From an uncultured Prevotella sp. (GTDB lineage Bacteria; Bacteroidota; Bacteroidia; Bacteroidales; Bacteroidaceae): DNA of 64,000 nucleotides. Made by a program: the position numbers and the translations under genes. The first letter of the stretch is position 1, and each line of letters opens with the position of its first letter. Below the pieces are notes generated by a model that searched no databases, had not been told where the DNA came from, and was given only the letters and a program-made list of their open reading frames with translations. Where the stretch lies: assembly GCA_944320355.1 (NCBI GenBank), contig CALUHC010000039.1:1-64000 (forward strand), given 5' to 3'. Shown piece after piece: positions 16,836 to 26,294 of this stretch.

Positions 16836-17116
16836 CTTGCCGCTGAAATTCCCTAAACGTTTTTTTTCGTTCTCTATTTCGTCTCTTCCGGAAGTGTTAA
16901 ATTCTCTGGCATGGGATGTCTTGCCTGATGTGTCTGCAGGCAAGGGGCGGAGGCGTTTGTGAAGCAAGATGCGGATGCGGAAACAAGTATTCTGCTGCCT
17001 GATGAACGATTGCGGGTTTATGGGCTGAATACGGGCCGGTGCGCCGTTTTTACTTGTCGGCATCAGCCTTTGCGCGGTGTCAAGGTGGCGGTGAGGCAAG
17101 AAAAATGGCTTTTCCC

Positions 17117-17147
17117 TTTGCGCTTTATCCGATTTGCATTACCTTTG
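17117..17147 (+). promoter_or_regulatory. Promoter of rpoN
   Basis: TTTG (17117-17120), 19 bp, TACCTTTG (17140-17147). The spacer ends TTTGCAT, and the whole element resembles the promoter at 58318-58348. Confidence 0.65.
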
Positions 17148-17221
17148 CATAAGGCAAGCGGCGCTCTGGAAACAGAGAACGAGTTCTCTTTCCGCTCGCT
17201 TGCGTTGCCTTTGCGCATGGA
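17143..17221 (+). repeat. Family E palindromic element in the rpoN leader
   Basis: GCATAAGGCAAGCGG ... GAACGAGTTC ... CGCTTGCGTTGC is an imperfect palindrome bounded on both sides by CTTTG. The same element with the same CTTTG borders interrupts two family C copies (23520-23595, 38815-38888). Here its left CTTTG is part of the rpoN -7 box. Confidence 0.55.
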
Positions 17222-17254
17222 AGGCATAACACTAAGGAACCTAAACAAGGCTAT

Positions 17255-18769
17255 ATGGCTCAAGGTCAGATACAGGTACAGAAGCAGGAACAGACCCAGA
17301 AGCAGACTCAGACCATCACCCAGCAACAGCTGTTGCAGGCACATCTGGTGGAGTTGCCCATCAACCAGTTGATAGAGAGAATCAACACAGAGATGGACGA
17401 CAACCCCGCCCTTGAGGCCGAACCGGCCGCCGATGCCCATGAGGTCGACTCTGACCCATACGCCGAGAGTGCCGACGGCACCGGCGGTGAGGACGACTTC
17501 GCGGCCACAAAGGAGCGTGAGGAGCGACAGTCGGCGCTCGACGAGGCCCTGGCTTCCATCGGGCGCGACGACGAGGAGCTGCCCGTGTATCATGGCGGAG
17601 GCGCGGTGGGGGGCGACGAGCGCGACGAGATTGTGTACGGAGCCACCGTGTCTTTCTACGACCAGCTGCGCGAACAGATGGGCGAGACTGTGCTCGACGA
17701 CCGCCGCCGCGACATAATGGAGTACCTCATAGGGTCGCTCGACGACGACGGCCTGCTGCGCAAGCCCATCGACAGCATCGTGGACGAGCTGGCCATATAT
17801 CACGGTGTGGACACCTCGGCAGCCGAGGTGGAGGCGGTGCTGCGCAGCCTGCAGGAGTTCGACCCGCCCGGCATAGGCGCGCGCAACCTGCAGGAATGCC
17901 TGCTGCTGCAGATAGACCGCCGCGACGACTCGCGGCTGAAGGAGCTGATGCGGCGGGTGGTGGAACGCCATTTCGACGAGTTCACCAAGAAGCACTGGGA
18001 CAAGATACAGTCGGCACTCGGCCTCACCGACGTGCAGGCCGAGGCTCTCTGGCGCGAGTTGCGCAAGCTCAACCCGAAGCCGGGAGCCGCGATGGGCGAG
18101 ACCGTGGGCCGGAGCATACAGCAGATAACGCCCGACTTCATCGTGGACACGCTCGACGACGGCACCGTGACGTTCACCCTCAACACCGGCGACGTGCCCG
18201 AGCTGCGCGTGTCGCAGTCGTTCGTGGACATCATGCGTGAGTACCAGGGCAACCGCGCGGGCATGAGCCGACAGGCAAAGGAGGCTCTGCTCTACACGAA
18301 ACAGAAGGTGGAGGCCGCCCAGGGCTTCATAGAGGCCGTCAAGACGCGCCGCCGCACGCTCTCGCTCACCATGCAGGCCATCATCAACTGGCAGCGGCGC
18401 TTCTTCGAAGACGGCGACGAGGCCTCGCTGCGCCCCATGATCCTGAAGGACATAGCCGAGCGGACGGGCCTCGACATATCCACCGTCTCGCGCGTGTGCA
18501 ACAGCAAGTACGCGCAGACGCGCTGGGGAACGTTCCCCCTGCGCCACTTCTTCAGCGACAACTTCGCCACCGCATCGGGCGAGGAGCTGTCCACGCGCCG
18601 CATCAAGGCCGCCCTGCGCGACATCGTCGACGCCGAGGACAAGGCCCACCCGCTTGGCGACGACGCGCTGAAAGAGGCGCTCAACGCCAAGGGGTTCCCC
18701 ATAGCCCGCCGCACAGTGGCCAAGTACCGCGAGCAATTAGGCATACCAATAGCCCGACTAAGGAAATGA
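17255..18769 (+). CDS. rpoN: RNA polymerase sigma-54 factor
   Basis: 504 residues. The Gln-rich N-terminal region I (QKQEQTQKQTQTITQQQLLQ, residues 9-28) contacts activators. An acidic region II spans about 50-105. The core-binding domain follows (FDPPGIGARNLQECLLLQI near 195-213), and the C-terminus holds the RpoN box (ARRTVAKYREQLGIP near 488-502), which reads the -24 element. A close family match at normal length. Its promoter is of the housekeeping type with a palindromic element between the -7 box and the ATG. Its stop overlaps the start of the next gene (ATGA). No sigma-54 activator is encoded in the window. Confidence 0.95.
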   Translation: MAQGQIQVQKQEQTQKQTQTITQQQLLQAHLVELPINQLIERINTEMDDNPALEAEPAADAHEVDSDPYAESADGTGGEDDFAATKEREERQSALDEALASIGRDDEELPVYHGGGAVGGDERDEIVYGATVSFYDQLREQMGETVLDDRRRDIMEYLIGSLDDDGLLRKPIDSIVDELAIYHGVDTSAAEVEAVLRSLQEFDPPGIGARNLQECLLLQIDRRDDSRLKELMRRVVERHFDEFTKKHWDKIQSALGLTDVQAEALWRELRKLNPKPGAAMGETVGRSIQQITPDFIVDTLDDGTVTFTLNTGDVPELRVSQSFVDIMREYQGNRAGMSRQAKEALLYTKQKVEAAQGFIEAVKTRRRTLSLTMQAIINWQRRFFEDGDEASLRPMILKDIAERTGLDISTVSRVCNSKYAQTRWGTFPLRHFFSDNFATASGEELSTRRIKAALRDIVDAEDKAHPLGDDALKEALNAKGFPIARRTVAKYREQLGIPIARLRK

Positions 18770-19383
18770 AACACAGCAACATATTCATCGTGGCGAGGGT
18801 GTTGAGCATGGTGTTCACACCCTTCTACCTGCCCCTCCTGGGCCTGATGGCACTCTTCGTGTTCAGCTATCTCAGCCTGTTGCCCCTGGCATACAAGCTC
18901 ACCGTGCTCGCCATCGTCTACCTCTTCACGGTCCTGCTGCCCACCCTGCTCATACGCCTCTACCGCCATTACAACGGCTGGACGCCCATAGAGCTGGGCC
19001 GCAAGGAGCGGCGCATGGTGCCATACGTGCTCTCCATAGCCTGCTACTTCGCCTGCCTGTACCTCATGGAGAGCCTGCACATACCGCGGTTCATGGGGGG
19101 CATACTCATAGCCGCGCTGCTCATACAGATCACCTGCGCCCTGATCAACGCCTGGTGGAAGATAAGCACGCACACGGCGGCCACGGGTGGCGTGGCCGGC
19201 GCGCTCTTCTCGTTTGCCGAGATATTCGGCTTCAATCCCGTGTGGTGGCTCTGCGCCGTGCTCATACTGGCCGGCGCGCTCGGCACCAGCCGCATGATTC
19301 TGCGCCAGCACACCCTCTCGCAAGTCGTGGCCGGCTTCCTCGTTGGCTTCGTATGCGCCGTGGTCGGCATACTGTTCGTGTGA
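18766..19383 (+). CDS. PAP2-like integral membrane protein
   Basis: 205 residues, ATG overlapping the rpoN stop (ATGA). Five or six hydrophobic helices. A later stretch, TGGVAGALFSFAEIFGF then RMILRQHTLSQVVAGFLVGF, resembles the last motif (SR-x5-H-x3-D/Q) of PAP2-type phosphatases. The first catalytic motif is weak, so enzymatic activity is uncertain. It follows rpoN by translational coupling. Confidence 0.6.
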   Translation: MKHSNIFIVARVLSMVFTPFYLPLLGLMALFVFSYLSLLPLAYKLTVLAIVYLFTVLLPTLLIRLYRHYNGWTPIELGRKERRMVPYVLSIACYFACLYLMESLHIPRFMGGILIAALLIQITCALINAWWKISTHTAATGGVAGALFSFAEIFGFNPVWWLCAVLILAGALGTSRMILRQHTLSQVVAGFLVGFVCAVVGILFV

Positions 19384-19587
19384 GAAGGGTTAAAGATTAA
19401 AAGGGAAAAATAAAAAAAGAGGCTGCGCAACGCAGGCCGACAGGAAAAGAGGTGAACGATATTTTGTGGCAAGGGGTGGAGCAATGCCGCACGTAATGGT
19501 GCATGAGAGCTGCCGATTGAAAGCCCATGACGGCTCAGCCCCCGCCACACAATTATGAAATATGTTATTAAAAATCGCGCAAGCGAC

Positions 19588-19625
19588 AACCCAAAACTCG
19601 AAATTCAAAACTCAAAACTAACTAT
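19588..19625 (+). repeat. Seven-base-periodic leader before purE
   Basis: Words AAAACTC, GAAATTC, AAAACTC, AAAACTA follow each other at a 7-base step right up to the ATG at 19626, preceded by AATCGCGCAAGCGACAAC. Almost the same 55 bases end at the ATG of prfB on the minus strand (28625-28678). Confidence 0.7.
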
Positions 19626-20132
19626 ATGGACGCATTGGTAAGCATAATCATGGGCAGCACGAGCGACCTGCCCGTAATGGAGAAAGCCTGCAAACTGCTC
19701 GACGAGCTGCAGGTGCCGTTTGAAGTCAACGCCCTCTCGGCCCACCGCACTCCCGAGGCCGTGGAGGCATTTGCGCGCGGAGCCAAGGCCCGCGGCGTCA
19801 AGGTCATAATAGCGGGGGCAGGCATGGCCGCCGCCCTGCCCGGCGTTATAGCCGCCTCCACCACGCTGCCCGTCATCGGGGTGCCCATCAAGGGGATGCT
19901 CGACGGGCTCGACGCCATGCTCAGCATCATACAGATGCCGCCGGGAATACCCGTGGCCACCGTCGGCGTTAACGGCGCGCAGAACGCCGCCATCCTCGCC
20001 GTCGAGATGCTCGCGCTGGCCGACGGCGCGCTGGCCGACCGCCTGGCCGCCTACAAGGACGGCCTGAAGGCCAAGATAGAGAAGGCCAACAAGGAGCTGG
20101 CCGAAGTGAAGTACCAGTATAAGGTGAACTGA
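19626..20132 (+). CDS. purE: N5-carboxyaminoimidazole ribonucleotide mutase
   Basis: 168 residues. SIIMGSTSDLPVMEKA (residues 6-21) holds the conserved GSxSD phosphate loop. SAHRTPE carries the catalytic His, and GAGMAAALPGVIAA the GGAAHLPG-like loop. Class I PurE converts N5-CAIR to CAIR in de novo purine synthesis. PurK is not in the window. The gene ends one base before the ispG ATG. The leader is an unusual heptamer repeat shared with prfB. Confidence 0.93.
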   Translation: MDALVSIIMGSTSDLPVMEKACKLLDELQVPFEVNALSAHRTPEAVEAFARGAKARGVKVIIAGAGMAAALPGVIAASTTLPVIGVPIKGMLDGLDAMLSIIQMPPGIPVATVGVNGAQNAAILAVEMLALADGALADRLAAYKDGLKAKIEKANKELAEVKYQYKVN

Positions 20133-22022
20133 ATGGTAGACCTGTTCAACTACCGGCGCAGGCCCACGGCTGTGGTCCACGTGGGCAACACGCCGCTGGG
20201 CGGCGACAATCCCATACGCCTGCAGTCCATGACCACCACCCCCACCTGCGACACCGAGGCATCGGTGGCGCAGGCACGGCGCATTGCCGACGCTGGCGGA
20301 GAGTACGTGCGCCTGACCACGCAGGGCGTGAAGGAGGCCGAAAACCTGCGCAACATCAACGCCGAGCTGCGCCGGGCGGGCTGCATGGTGCCGCTCGTGG
20401 CCGACGTGCACTTCAACCCCCGCGTGGCCGAGGTGGCCGCGCTCTATGCCGAGAAGGTGCGCATCAACCCCGGAAACTACGTTGACCCGGCGCGGACGTT
20501 CAAGAAGCTGGAGTACACCGACGAAGAGTACGCCGCCGAGTTGCGCAAGATTGAGGAGCGGTTCGTGCCGCTTCTCGACATCTGCCGCGCCCACCACACG
20601 GCCCTGCGCATCGGCGTTAACCACGGTTCGCTGTCAGACCGCATCATGTCGCGCTACGGCGACACGCCCGAGGGCATCGTGGAGAGCTGCATGGAGTTCC
20701 TGCGCATCTGCCGCCGCGAGCGGTTCGACGACGTGGTGATATCCATCAAGGCCAGCAACACGGTGGTGATGGTGCGCTCGGTGCGCCTGCTCGTAAGCGC
20801 GATGGAGGCCGAGGGCATGGACTATCCGCTGCACCTCGGCGTGACGGAGGCCGGCGAGGGCGAGGACGGACGCATAAAGAGCGCCGTAGGCATAGGCGCG
20901 CTGCTGGCCGACGGGCTGGGCGACACGGTGCGCGTGTCGCTGTCTGAAGAGCCGGAGGCCGAGATTCCCGTTGCCCGCCACCTCGTTGACTACGTGACGA
21001 GCCGTGCCGGCCACGCCCCGATACCCGCCGAGGCAGCGCCCGGCTTCAGCTGGTTGCGCCCCGAGCGGAGGCCAACGCGCCGCGTGGCCAACGTGGGCGG
21101 CGACTGCGTCCCGGTGGTGGTGAGCAGCCGCACGGGCTGCGCAGAGCCGTCGGCGGCCGACTATGTGTATATAGGCGACGGCCGGGCGTGGACCGACTGG
21201 GCCGACACCGACAGCGACAACGGCACAGACGGCAAGGCCAAACGCCCCGTGCTGGTGGCCGACTTCGGCGAGTGCGCCGCGCTGCGTGCCGCCCATCCCG
21301 GGGCAGACATAGTTCCGATATTCCCGCACACGGCCATGCCGTTTGTCGGGCTGGTGCCTGGCAGGGTCAAGTTCCTCGTGTTGCAGTATGGCGTTCCGGC
21401 CGAAGAATACGCGGCCTGCCTCAAGGCTCACCCCGAGGTCGTGGTGGTCTGCATGGCCAACCACGCCAACCGCCTCGGCCAGCAGCGCGCACTGGTGCAC
21501 GAGATGATGCTCGCGGGGGTGCATAACCCCGTAATCTTCTGCCAGATGTACCGCCACTCGGCCGAAGAGAAGGGCGACTTCCAGATAGAAGCCGCCGCCG
21601 ACATGGGCGCGCTGATGATGGACGGGCTCTGCGACGGCCTGTGGCTGATGAACGACGGCACGTTGCCCGCGGCCTGCGTCGAGGCCACTGCCTTCGGCAT
21701 ACTGCAGGCGGCGCGGCTGCGCATGACCAAGACCGAGTACATCAGCTGCCCGGGCTGCGGCCGCACCCTCTACGACCTGCGCTCCACCATAGCCCGCATC
21801 AAGGAGGCCACGGCCTCGATGACGGGGCTGAAGATAGGCATCATGGGCTGCATAGTGAACGGCCCGGGCGAGATGGCCGATGCCGACTACGGCTACGTGG
21901 GGGCCGGACGGGGCAAGATATCGCTCTACCGACGCAAGGAGTGCGTGGCCAAGAACATACCCGAGGAGGAGGCCGTCAAGCGGCTGCTCGCCCTCATCGA
22001 GGCCGACCGCAAGGCCGGTTGA
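20133..22022 (+). CDS. ispG: 4-hydroxy-3-methylbut-2-enyl diphosphate synthase (long form)
   Basis: 629 residues. Makes HMBPP from MEcPP in the non-mevalonate isoprenoid pathway, using a 4Fe-4S cluster. The N-terminal TIM-barrel half starts with NTPLGGDNPIRLQSMTTT. The extra central domain (about 290-520) is the insertion known from plant, Chlamydia and Bacteroidota enzymes. The C-terminal cluster domain has CPGCGRTLYDL and, further on, GCIVNGPGEMADADYGYVG. Directly after purE, a pairing often seen in Bacteroidota. A hairpin follows at 22092. Confidence 0.95.
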   Translation: MVDLFNYRRRPTAVVHVGNTPLGGDNPIRLQSMTTTPTCDTEASVAQARRIADAGGEYVRLTTQGVKEAENLRNINAELRRAGCMVPLVADVHFNPRVAEVAALYAEKVRINPGNYVDPARTFKKLEYTDEEYAAELRKIEERFVPLLDICRAHHTALRIGVNHGSLSDRIMSRYGDTPEGIVESCMEFLRICRRERFDDVVISIKASNTVVMVRSVRLLVSAMEAEGMDYPLHLGVTEAGEGEDGRIKSAVGIGALLADGLGDTVRVSLSEEPEAEIPVARHLVDYVTSRAGHAPIPAEAAPGFSWLRPERRPTRRVANVGGDCVPVVVSSRTGCAEPSAADYVYIGDGRAWTDWADTDSDNGTDGKAKRPVLVADFGECAALRAAHPGADIVPIFPHTAMPFVGLVPGRVKFLVLQYGVPAEEYAACLKAHPEVVVVCMANHANRLGQQRALVHEMMLAGVHNPVIFCQMYRHSAEEKGDFQIEAAADMGALMMDGLCDGLWLMNDGTLPAACVEATAFGILQAARLRMTKTEYISCPGCGRTLYDLRSTIARIKEATASMTGLKIGIMGCIVNGPGEMADADYGYVGAGRGKISLYRRKECVAKNIPEEEAVKRLLALIEADRKAG

Positions 22023-22091
22023 GAGGCCGCGCCGCCGATGGCCTGTGAAAGGGCGTGGCAAGGCGCGGCAGTGTGGCAGTGATATTGTAAG

Positions 22092-22132
22092 CGACGGGGA
22101 GCCGTCTCGCAATGCGAGGCGGCTCCCCGTCG
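22092..22132. terminator. Hairpin between ispG and the sulfatase maturase gene
   Basis: CGACGGGGAGCC pairs with GGCTCCCCGTCG around a further small stem. It lies between two convergent genes and can serve both, though neither side has a long T tract. Confidence 0.6.
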
Positions 22133-22157
22133 TGTTGTCCATGGCCCAGCCAGCAGG

Positions 22158-23357
22158 TCATCCGGCAGGGTGGAAGCCCATCACATTGGCCGGGGCGCGG
22201 CCTGCGTCAAGCTCGGCCTTCATGTAGTCCATGTAGGGTGCCACGTGCTCGAAGTAGCGGCGGTAGCCCGGGCAGAGGTAGTTCAGGCCGGGCAGGCCGT
22301 GGCTGTCGCGCACGAAACGGTTGCGCGGGCACTCGCCGTTGCAGGCGAAGAGCCAGCGGCACTCGCGGCACTGTCGTGGCAGTGCCGCGCGCTTGGACTG
22401 TCCGAAGGCCGCCTGCCTGCGCCCGTACATCATCTGCGTGACGCTCTCGCGGCGTATGTTGCCGAGGCGGTAGGCCGGGAACACAAAGTGGTCGCAGCTG
22501 TAGAGTGTGCCGTCGGCCTCCATGGCTGCCGCCTGTCCGCACACCGGGGCCAGCGAGCACACGCCCGGCGGCACGCCGGCCCAGTTGGCCAGAGTGGCAT
22601 CGAACAGCTGCACGAAGACCTCGCCGACGTCGGCCCGCACCCACTCGTCGAACACTCCGCAGGCAAAGTCGCCCCACTGCTCGGGCGTGACCGACCACGG
22701 CGTGAGGCGGCCTCCCTCCTCGCCGCCCGACAGCAGGCGGCCCGTGCCGTCGTCGGCTGTGCGTTCCACCACGGGCGTGAACTGCAGGAAGCGGCAGCCT
22801 ATGGAGCGGAAGAAGCGGTAGAAGCCCGCGGGGTCGGCGGCGTTGAGGGCGTTGACGGTGGCCATGGCGTTCCATTCCACGCCGTGGCGGTCGAGGAGTT
22901 CGATGCCGCGCATCACGCTGTCGAACGTATGTCCGCGCAGGGCGTTGTGCGCCTGGCGCGGCCCGTCGATGCTGATGCCTATCAGGAAGCCCTCGTCGCG
23001 GAAGAAGCGGCACCACTCTTCGGTGATTAGCGTGCCGTTGGTCTGCAGGCAGTTGTCCACGTGGCGGCCACGGGCGTAGCGCCGCTGCAGCTCAAGGGCG
23101 CGGCGATAGAAGCTGACGGGGCGCAGCAGAGGCTCGCCGCCGTGCCACGTGAAGAGCACCTCCGGGGCTGTCTGCGCCTCAAGATACTGGCGCGTGAAGG
23201 TCTCCAGGGTCTCGTCGGTCATGTCTGTTGGCGCGTCGGGGGCGTAGAGAGCCTCCTTCTCCGTGTAGTAACAGTAGCGGCAACGCAGGTTGCAGCGGGG
23301 CCCGGCGGGCTTCAGCATCACATAGATGGGGCGCGAGAAAGGTGACAGGGTTTGCAT
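22158..23357 (-). CDS. Anaerobic sulfatase-maturating radical SAM enzyme
   Basis: 399 residues. The radical SAM motif CNLRCRYC gives Cys22, Cys26 and Cys29. TWHGGEPLL, LQTNGTLI and ISIDGPRQAHN follow in the usual order. The SPASM region near 275-350 carries the auxiliary cluster cysteines (VCSLAPVC, LYSCDHF, CRECRWLFACNGECPRNRF). The family oxidises a Cys or Ser of sulfatases to formylglycine in anaerobes. No sulfatase is in the window, so it probably serves distant ones. It stands alone. Confidence 0.9.
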   Translation of the reverse strand: MQTLSPFSRPIYVMLKPAGPRCNLRCRYCYYTEKEALYAPDAPTDMTDETLETFTRQYLEAQTAPEVLFTWHGGEPLLRPVSFYRRALELQRRYARGRHVDNCLQTNGTLITEEWCRFFRDEGFLIGISIDGPRQAHNALRGHTFDSVMRGIELLDRHGVEWNAMATVNALNAADPAGFYRFFRSIGCRFLQFTPVVERTADDGTGRLLSGGEEGGRLTPWSVTPEQWGDFACGVFDEWVRADVGEVFVQLFDATLANWAGVPPGVCSLAPVCGQAAAMEADGTLYSCDHFVFPAYRLGNIRRESVTQMMYGRRQAAFGQSKRAALPRQCRECRWLFACNGECPRNRFVRDSHGLPGLNYLCPGYRRYFEHVAPYMDYMKAELDAGRAPANVMGFHPAG

Positions 23358-23401
23358 TGTCAGACAATGTTTTTAGATTAATGGCTGCATATTACTAAGC
23401 C

Positions 23402-23652
23402 TGCACACACGTCTCCCCTCCTTTTTCAAAGGATGGGAGGTGGTGGTTTGTGGAACAATGACCTAACACAAGGTCTGTCATATTGCATATCATCGTATTT
23501 GACAAACCGCCCCTGCCCCTCCTTTGCATAGGCCAAGCTTCGCTCGGGCAAATGAGAGCAAGCTCTCTTGCCACTCGCTTGCATTGTCTTTGGAAAAGGA
23601 GGGGACAAGCGGAACGCTTTTCAAGTGAGTTTGTCAATATGCTGATATTCAC
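23402..23652 (+). repeat. Diverged family C copy carrying a family E insert
   Basis: CTCCCCTCCTTTTTCAAAGG near 23411 and AAAGGAGGGGACAAG near 23595 are the two family C cores. Between CCTTTG and CTTTGG lies the family E palindrome (23524-23592), flanked on each side by CTTTG. Confidence 0.6.
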
Positions 23653-23756
23653 ATATTTCTCATGCCAGTCGGCGCGCCAGTTGCCGCAGACGCGGGCGCG
23701 GGTGGCAGCCGGCAGACCTTTGTTTTTTGCCACGCGGCGGTCGGTGCGTGCCGTCT

Positions 23757-23902
23757 CTGTAACTAATTGACTGTCAGTGGGGTTGCAAAATGTGCCGTTT
23801 TGGCTTGCGAGACGGCACGTTTCAGCTTGCGAAACGGGTCGTTTCATCGCGCAAAACGGCGCGTTTTGCGCGATGAAACGGCAGGCTTTGATTTTTGATA
23901 CG
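23757..23902 (-). repeat. Family A palindromic array, copy 3
   Basis: Five units: AAAATGTGCCGTTTT, GAGACGGCACGTTTC, GAAACGGGTCGTTTC, AAAACGGCGCGTTTTG and a closing GATGAAACGGC. The outer flanks (TAACTAATTGACTGTCAG; GGCTTTGATTTTTGA) match, inverted, those of copy 6 at 46839-46980. Confidence 0.75.
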
Positions 23903-23933
23903 GTTCGGGGCTGCATACGGGTGCGGTTTTCTT

Positions 23934-24836
23934 TCAGAATTCAACGTATGGAGCGAGGCGGCCGATGGCCTCGGGCGTGAAGTCCTTGTGCAGCTTCAGG
24001 TCGGACAGGCTGTGCAGCCGACCGTGCTGGCGGCGGTAGTCTATGATGGCCTTGGCCTGGTAGAAGCTGATGTAGGGGTGCTGCCTCAGCCGGCTGAACG
24101 GCAGCTTGTTGAGGTTGAGCTTGCGCGTATGCGTGTCGCCGATGGTGAAGAAGGCCTTGGCATCGGGTGGAAAACCCTCTATCTCGTCGAGCTGGTCGGT
24201 GCTCACGTAGCCGCCGAGCCTCTCTCCATAGCGCACTATGGCGCGGGCAAAGTATCGGCCTATGCCCGGCACGCGCATCAGCTGGGCGGTGTCGGCGGCG
24301 TTGAGGGCAATGCGCTCGCCCTCCTTCAGTTTCACGGGATAGCGCAGCGAGTCGCGCCGCGCGGGCCCGTCGGCCACGAGCGTGGCGGCGGGCAGGAAGT
24401 CGGCCGATATGCGTATGTAAGGCTCCAGCCGGCGATATTGCCCCACGGTGAGCCCGTAGAGGCGGGCGAAGTCCTCCTTGCGGCGGTACACTCCGCCACG
24501 CGCGCGATACTTATATATGTTGCGCACCTGCCACGGCTGCAGCCCGAGGCGCAGCAGGGCGGTGCTGTCGGCCGTGTTGGGGTCGAAGGCGAACAGCTCC
24601 GCCTTGGCCGCAGGCACGGCGTATGTGTATGCCTTCGCGCGGCGCGGGGTGGTGTCCGTGGTCGCGGCCTGCACGGTGCTGTCGGCCGGGACGGCCTCCC
24701 CGGCGTCGCTGCCGCCGCTGCCCACGCCAACGAATATGGCCGCGCACACCGACGCCACGGCCACGAGGGCGGCTATGGCGCGGCGGTCGGAGCGCTGGTA
24801 GGAGAACTTTCCGGAGGGCTTCATGGTCGTGGGCAC
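23934..24836 (-). CDS. ComEA-like helix-hairpin-helix membrane protein
   Basis: About 296-300 residues (ATG 24824, giving MKPSGKF, is the likelier start). A single N-terminal membrane helix (about 18-38) is followed by at least four helix-hairpin-helix units, the clearest LMRVPGIGRYFARAIVRYG and FYQAKAIIDYRRQHGRLHSLSDL. Such proteins bind DNA non-specifically; ComEA receives incoming DNA during uptake, but this longer Bacteroidota family has not been tied to competence and no com genes are adjacent. Followed downstream by nothing on its strand for about 580 bp. Starts just after the transporter gene stop (18 bp), so the two may be one unit. Confidence 0.75.
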   Translation of the reverse strand: MPTTMKPSGKFSYQRSDRRAIAALVAVASVCAAIFVGVGSGGSDAGEAVPADSTVQAATTDTTPRRAKAYTYAVPAAKAELFAFDPNTADSTALLRLGLQPWQVRNIYKYRARGGVYRRKEDFARLYGLTVGQYRRLEPYIRISADFLPAATLVADGPARRDSLRYPVKLKEGERIALNAADTAQLMRVPGIGRYFARAIVRYGERLGGYVSTDQLDEIEGFPPDAKAFFTIGDTHTRKLNLNKLPFSRLRQHPYISFYQAKAIIDYRRQHGRLHSLSDLKLHKDFTPEAIGRLAPYVEF

Positions 24837-24854
24837 ACTGTCGCGGGGCGCGGG

Positions 24855-26219
24855 TCAGACAAGCCCGAGCTGGTGGAGGAATATCATTGCGATGCCAAGC
24901 GGGCACACATACTTCACGGCCACGATGAACAGGCGCAGGTAGCGGCCGCGCAGAGTGCCGCGGTTGGTGAACTCGTCGCGCACGATTTTGTGTGGCATAT
25001 ACCAGCCTACGAGCAGGCAGGTGAGCAGTCCGCCGAAGGGGAGGAGCACCTGCCCGGTGACAAAGTCGCAGATGTCGAACAGCGACTTGCCGCCGATGCT
25101 GAGCCAGTCGAGCGCGCCCAGCGACAGCGAGCACAGCGCTCCGAGCGTGGCTGTGAATGCTGTCACTATGGCGGCAGCCCGCCGCCGTGTGATGTGCAGC
25201 TCCTCGTGGAGGAACGCCGTGCCCACCTCGTGGAGAGAGATGAGCGATGTCAGTGCGGCCAGAGTGAGCAGGGCGTAGAACAGCACGGCCACCACCGTGC
25301 CGACAAAGGGCACCGAGGCGAAGGCCATGCGGAACACGTTGGGCAGCGTTATGAATATCAGCGATGGGCCGCTGTCGGGCTGTATGCCCACGGAGAAGGC
25401 TGCCGGGAATATCATCAGGCCCGAGAGCACGGCCACGAGTATCACTATCACGCCTATCTGCATGGCCGAAGTCCCCAGCCGGGTGTCGCGCTTGAAGTAG
25501 GAAGCGTAGGTGCACATACAGCCCATGCCAATGCTCAGGGAGTAGAACGCCTGCCCGAGCGCGCCGAGAAACACGTCGCCCGTCACCTTGCTGAAGTCGG
25601 GCTTGAAGAGGAACTCAACGCCCCTGCCCGCCCCGGGCAGCAGGCACGAGGCCACCACGACGATGAGCAGCAGGATGAACAGGGCCGGCATCATCAGCTT
25701 TGAGGCGCGCTCTATGCCGTCGCGCACGCCGTGGGAGATGACGTAGTGGGTTGCGAGGAGTGTCAGTACGGTCCACACGATGGGCTTCACGGGGTCTCGC
25801 TCGAACTCGGCGAAGTATCGGCTGATCTCTTCAGGCCCGGCATCGGCAAAGCTGCCCGCGCCGGATGCGATGATGTACTGCAGGCACCAGCCCGACACCA
25901 CGGCGTAGTAGCCCGTGATGAGCACCCCGGTGAGCACCCCCATGTAGCCCACCCAGGCCAGTGGGGTGCGCCCGCCCAGATGGCGGAAGGCGCGGGCGGC
26001 GTTGGCCTGCGCGTGGCGTCCTATGACAAACTCGGCCACCATGCACGGCATACCGAGCAGCAGCACGCAGCCTATATATACAAGCATGAAGGCGGCCCCG
26101 CCGTTCTCGCCCGCCATATAGGGAAAGCGCCACACGTTGCCCAGGCCTACAGCCGAGCCGGCCGTGGCCAGAATGACGCCTATCTTGCTGCCGAACTTTG
26201 CTCTTTCCAGTTGTGCCAT
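24855..26219 (-). CDS. Sodium-dependent transporter, NSS (SNF) family
   Basis: 454 residues from ATG 26219 (a start ten codons earlier is less likely). Eleven or twelve helices. The N-terminal KIGVILATAGSAVGLGNVWRFPY is the NSS signature, with the sodium and substrate sites in the first helix (AVGLGNVWR). Bacterial NSS carriers take up amino acids such as Trp, Leu or Tyr with sodium; the substrate here is unknown. Diverges from the vanZ-like gene. A -7 box TACTTTTG lies in the shared spacer. Confidence 0.88.
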   Translation of the reverse strand: MAQLERAKFGSKIGVILATAGSAVGLGNVWRFPYMAGENGGAAFMLVYIGCVLLLGMPCMVAEFVIGRHAQANAARAFRHLGGRTPLAWVGYMGVLTGVLITGYYAVVSGWCLQYIIASGAGSFADAGPEEISRYFAEFERDPVKPIVWTVLTLLATHYVISHGVRDGIERASKLMMPALFILLLIVVVASCLLPGAGRGVEFLFKPDFSKVTGDVFLGALGQAFYSLSIGMGCMCTYASYFKRDTRLGTSAMQIGVIVILVAVLSGLMIFPAAFSVGIQPDSGPSLIFITLPNVFRMAFASVPFVGTVVAVLFYALLTLAALTSLISLHEVGTAFLHEELHITRRRAAAIVTAFTATLGALCSLSLGALDWLSIGGKSLFDICDFVTGQVLLPFGGLLTCLLVGWYMPHKIVRDEFTNRGTLRGRYLRLFIVAVKYVCPLGIAMIFLHQLGLV

Positions 26220-26294
26220 AACTTCAATTTTATAGGTTTGCAAGTGCAAAAGTATAAAATTATTGCTAATTTTGCACCCAAAACGGAAGTAATT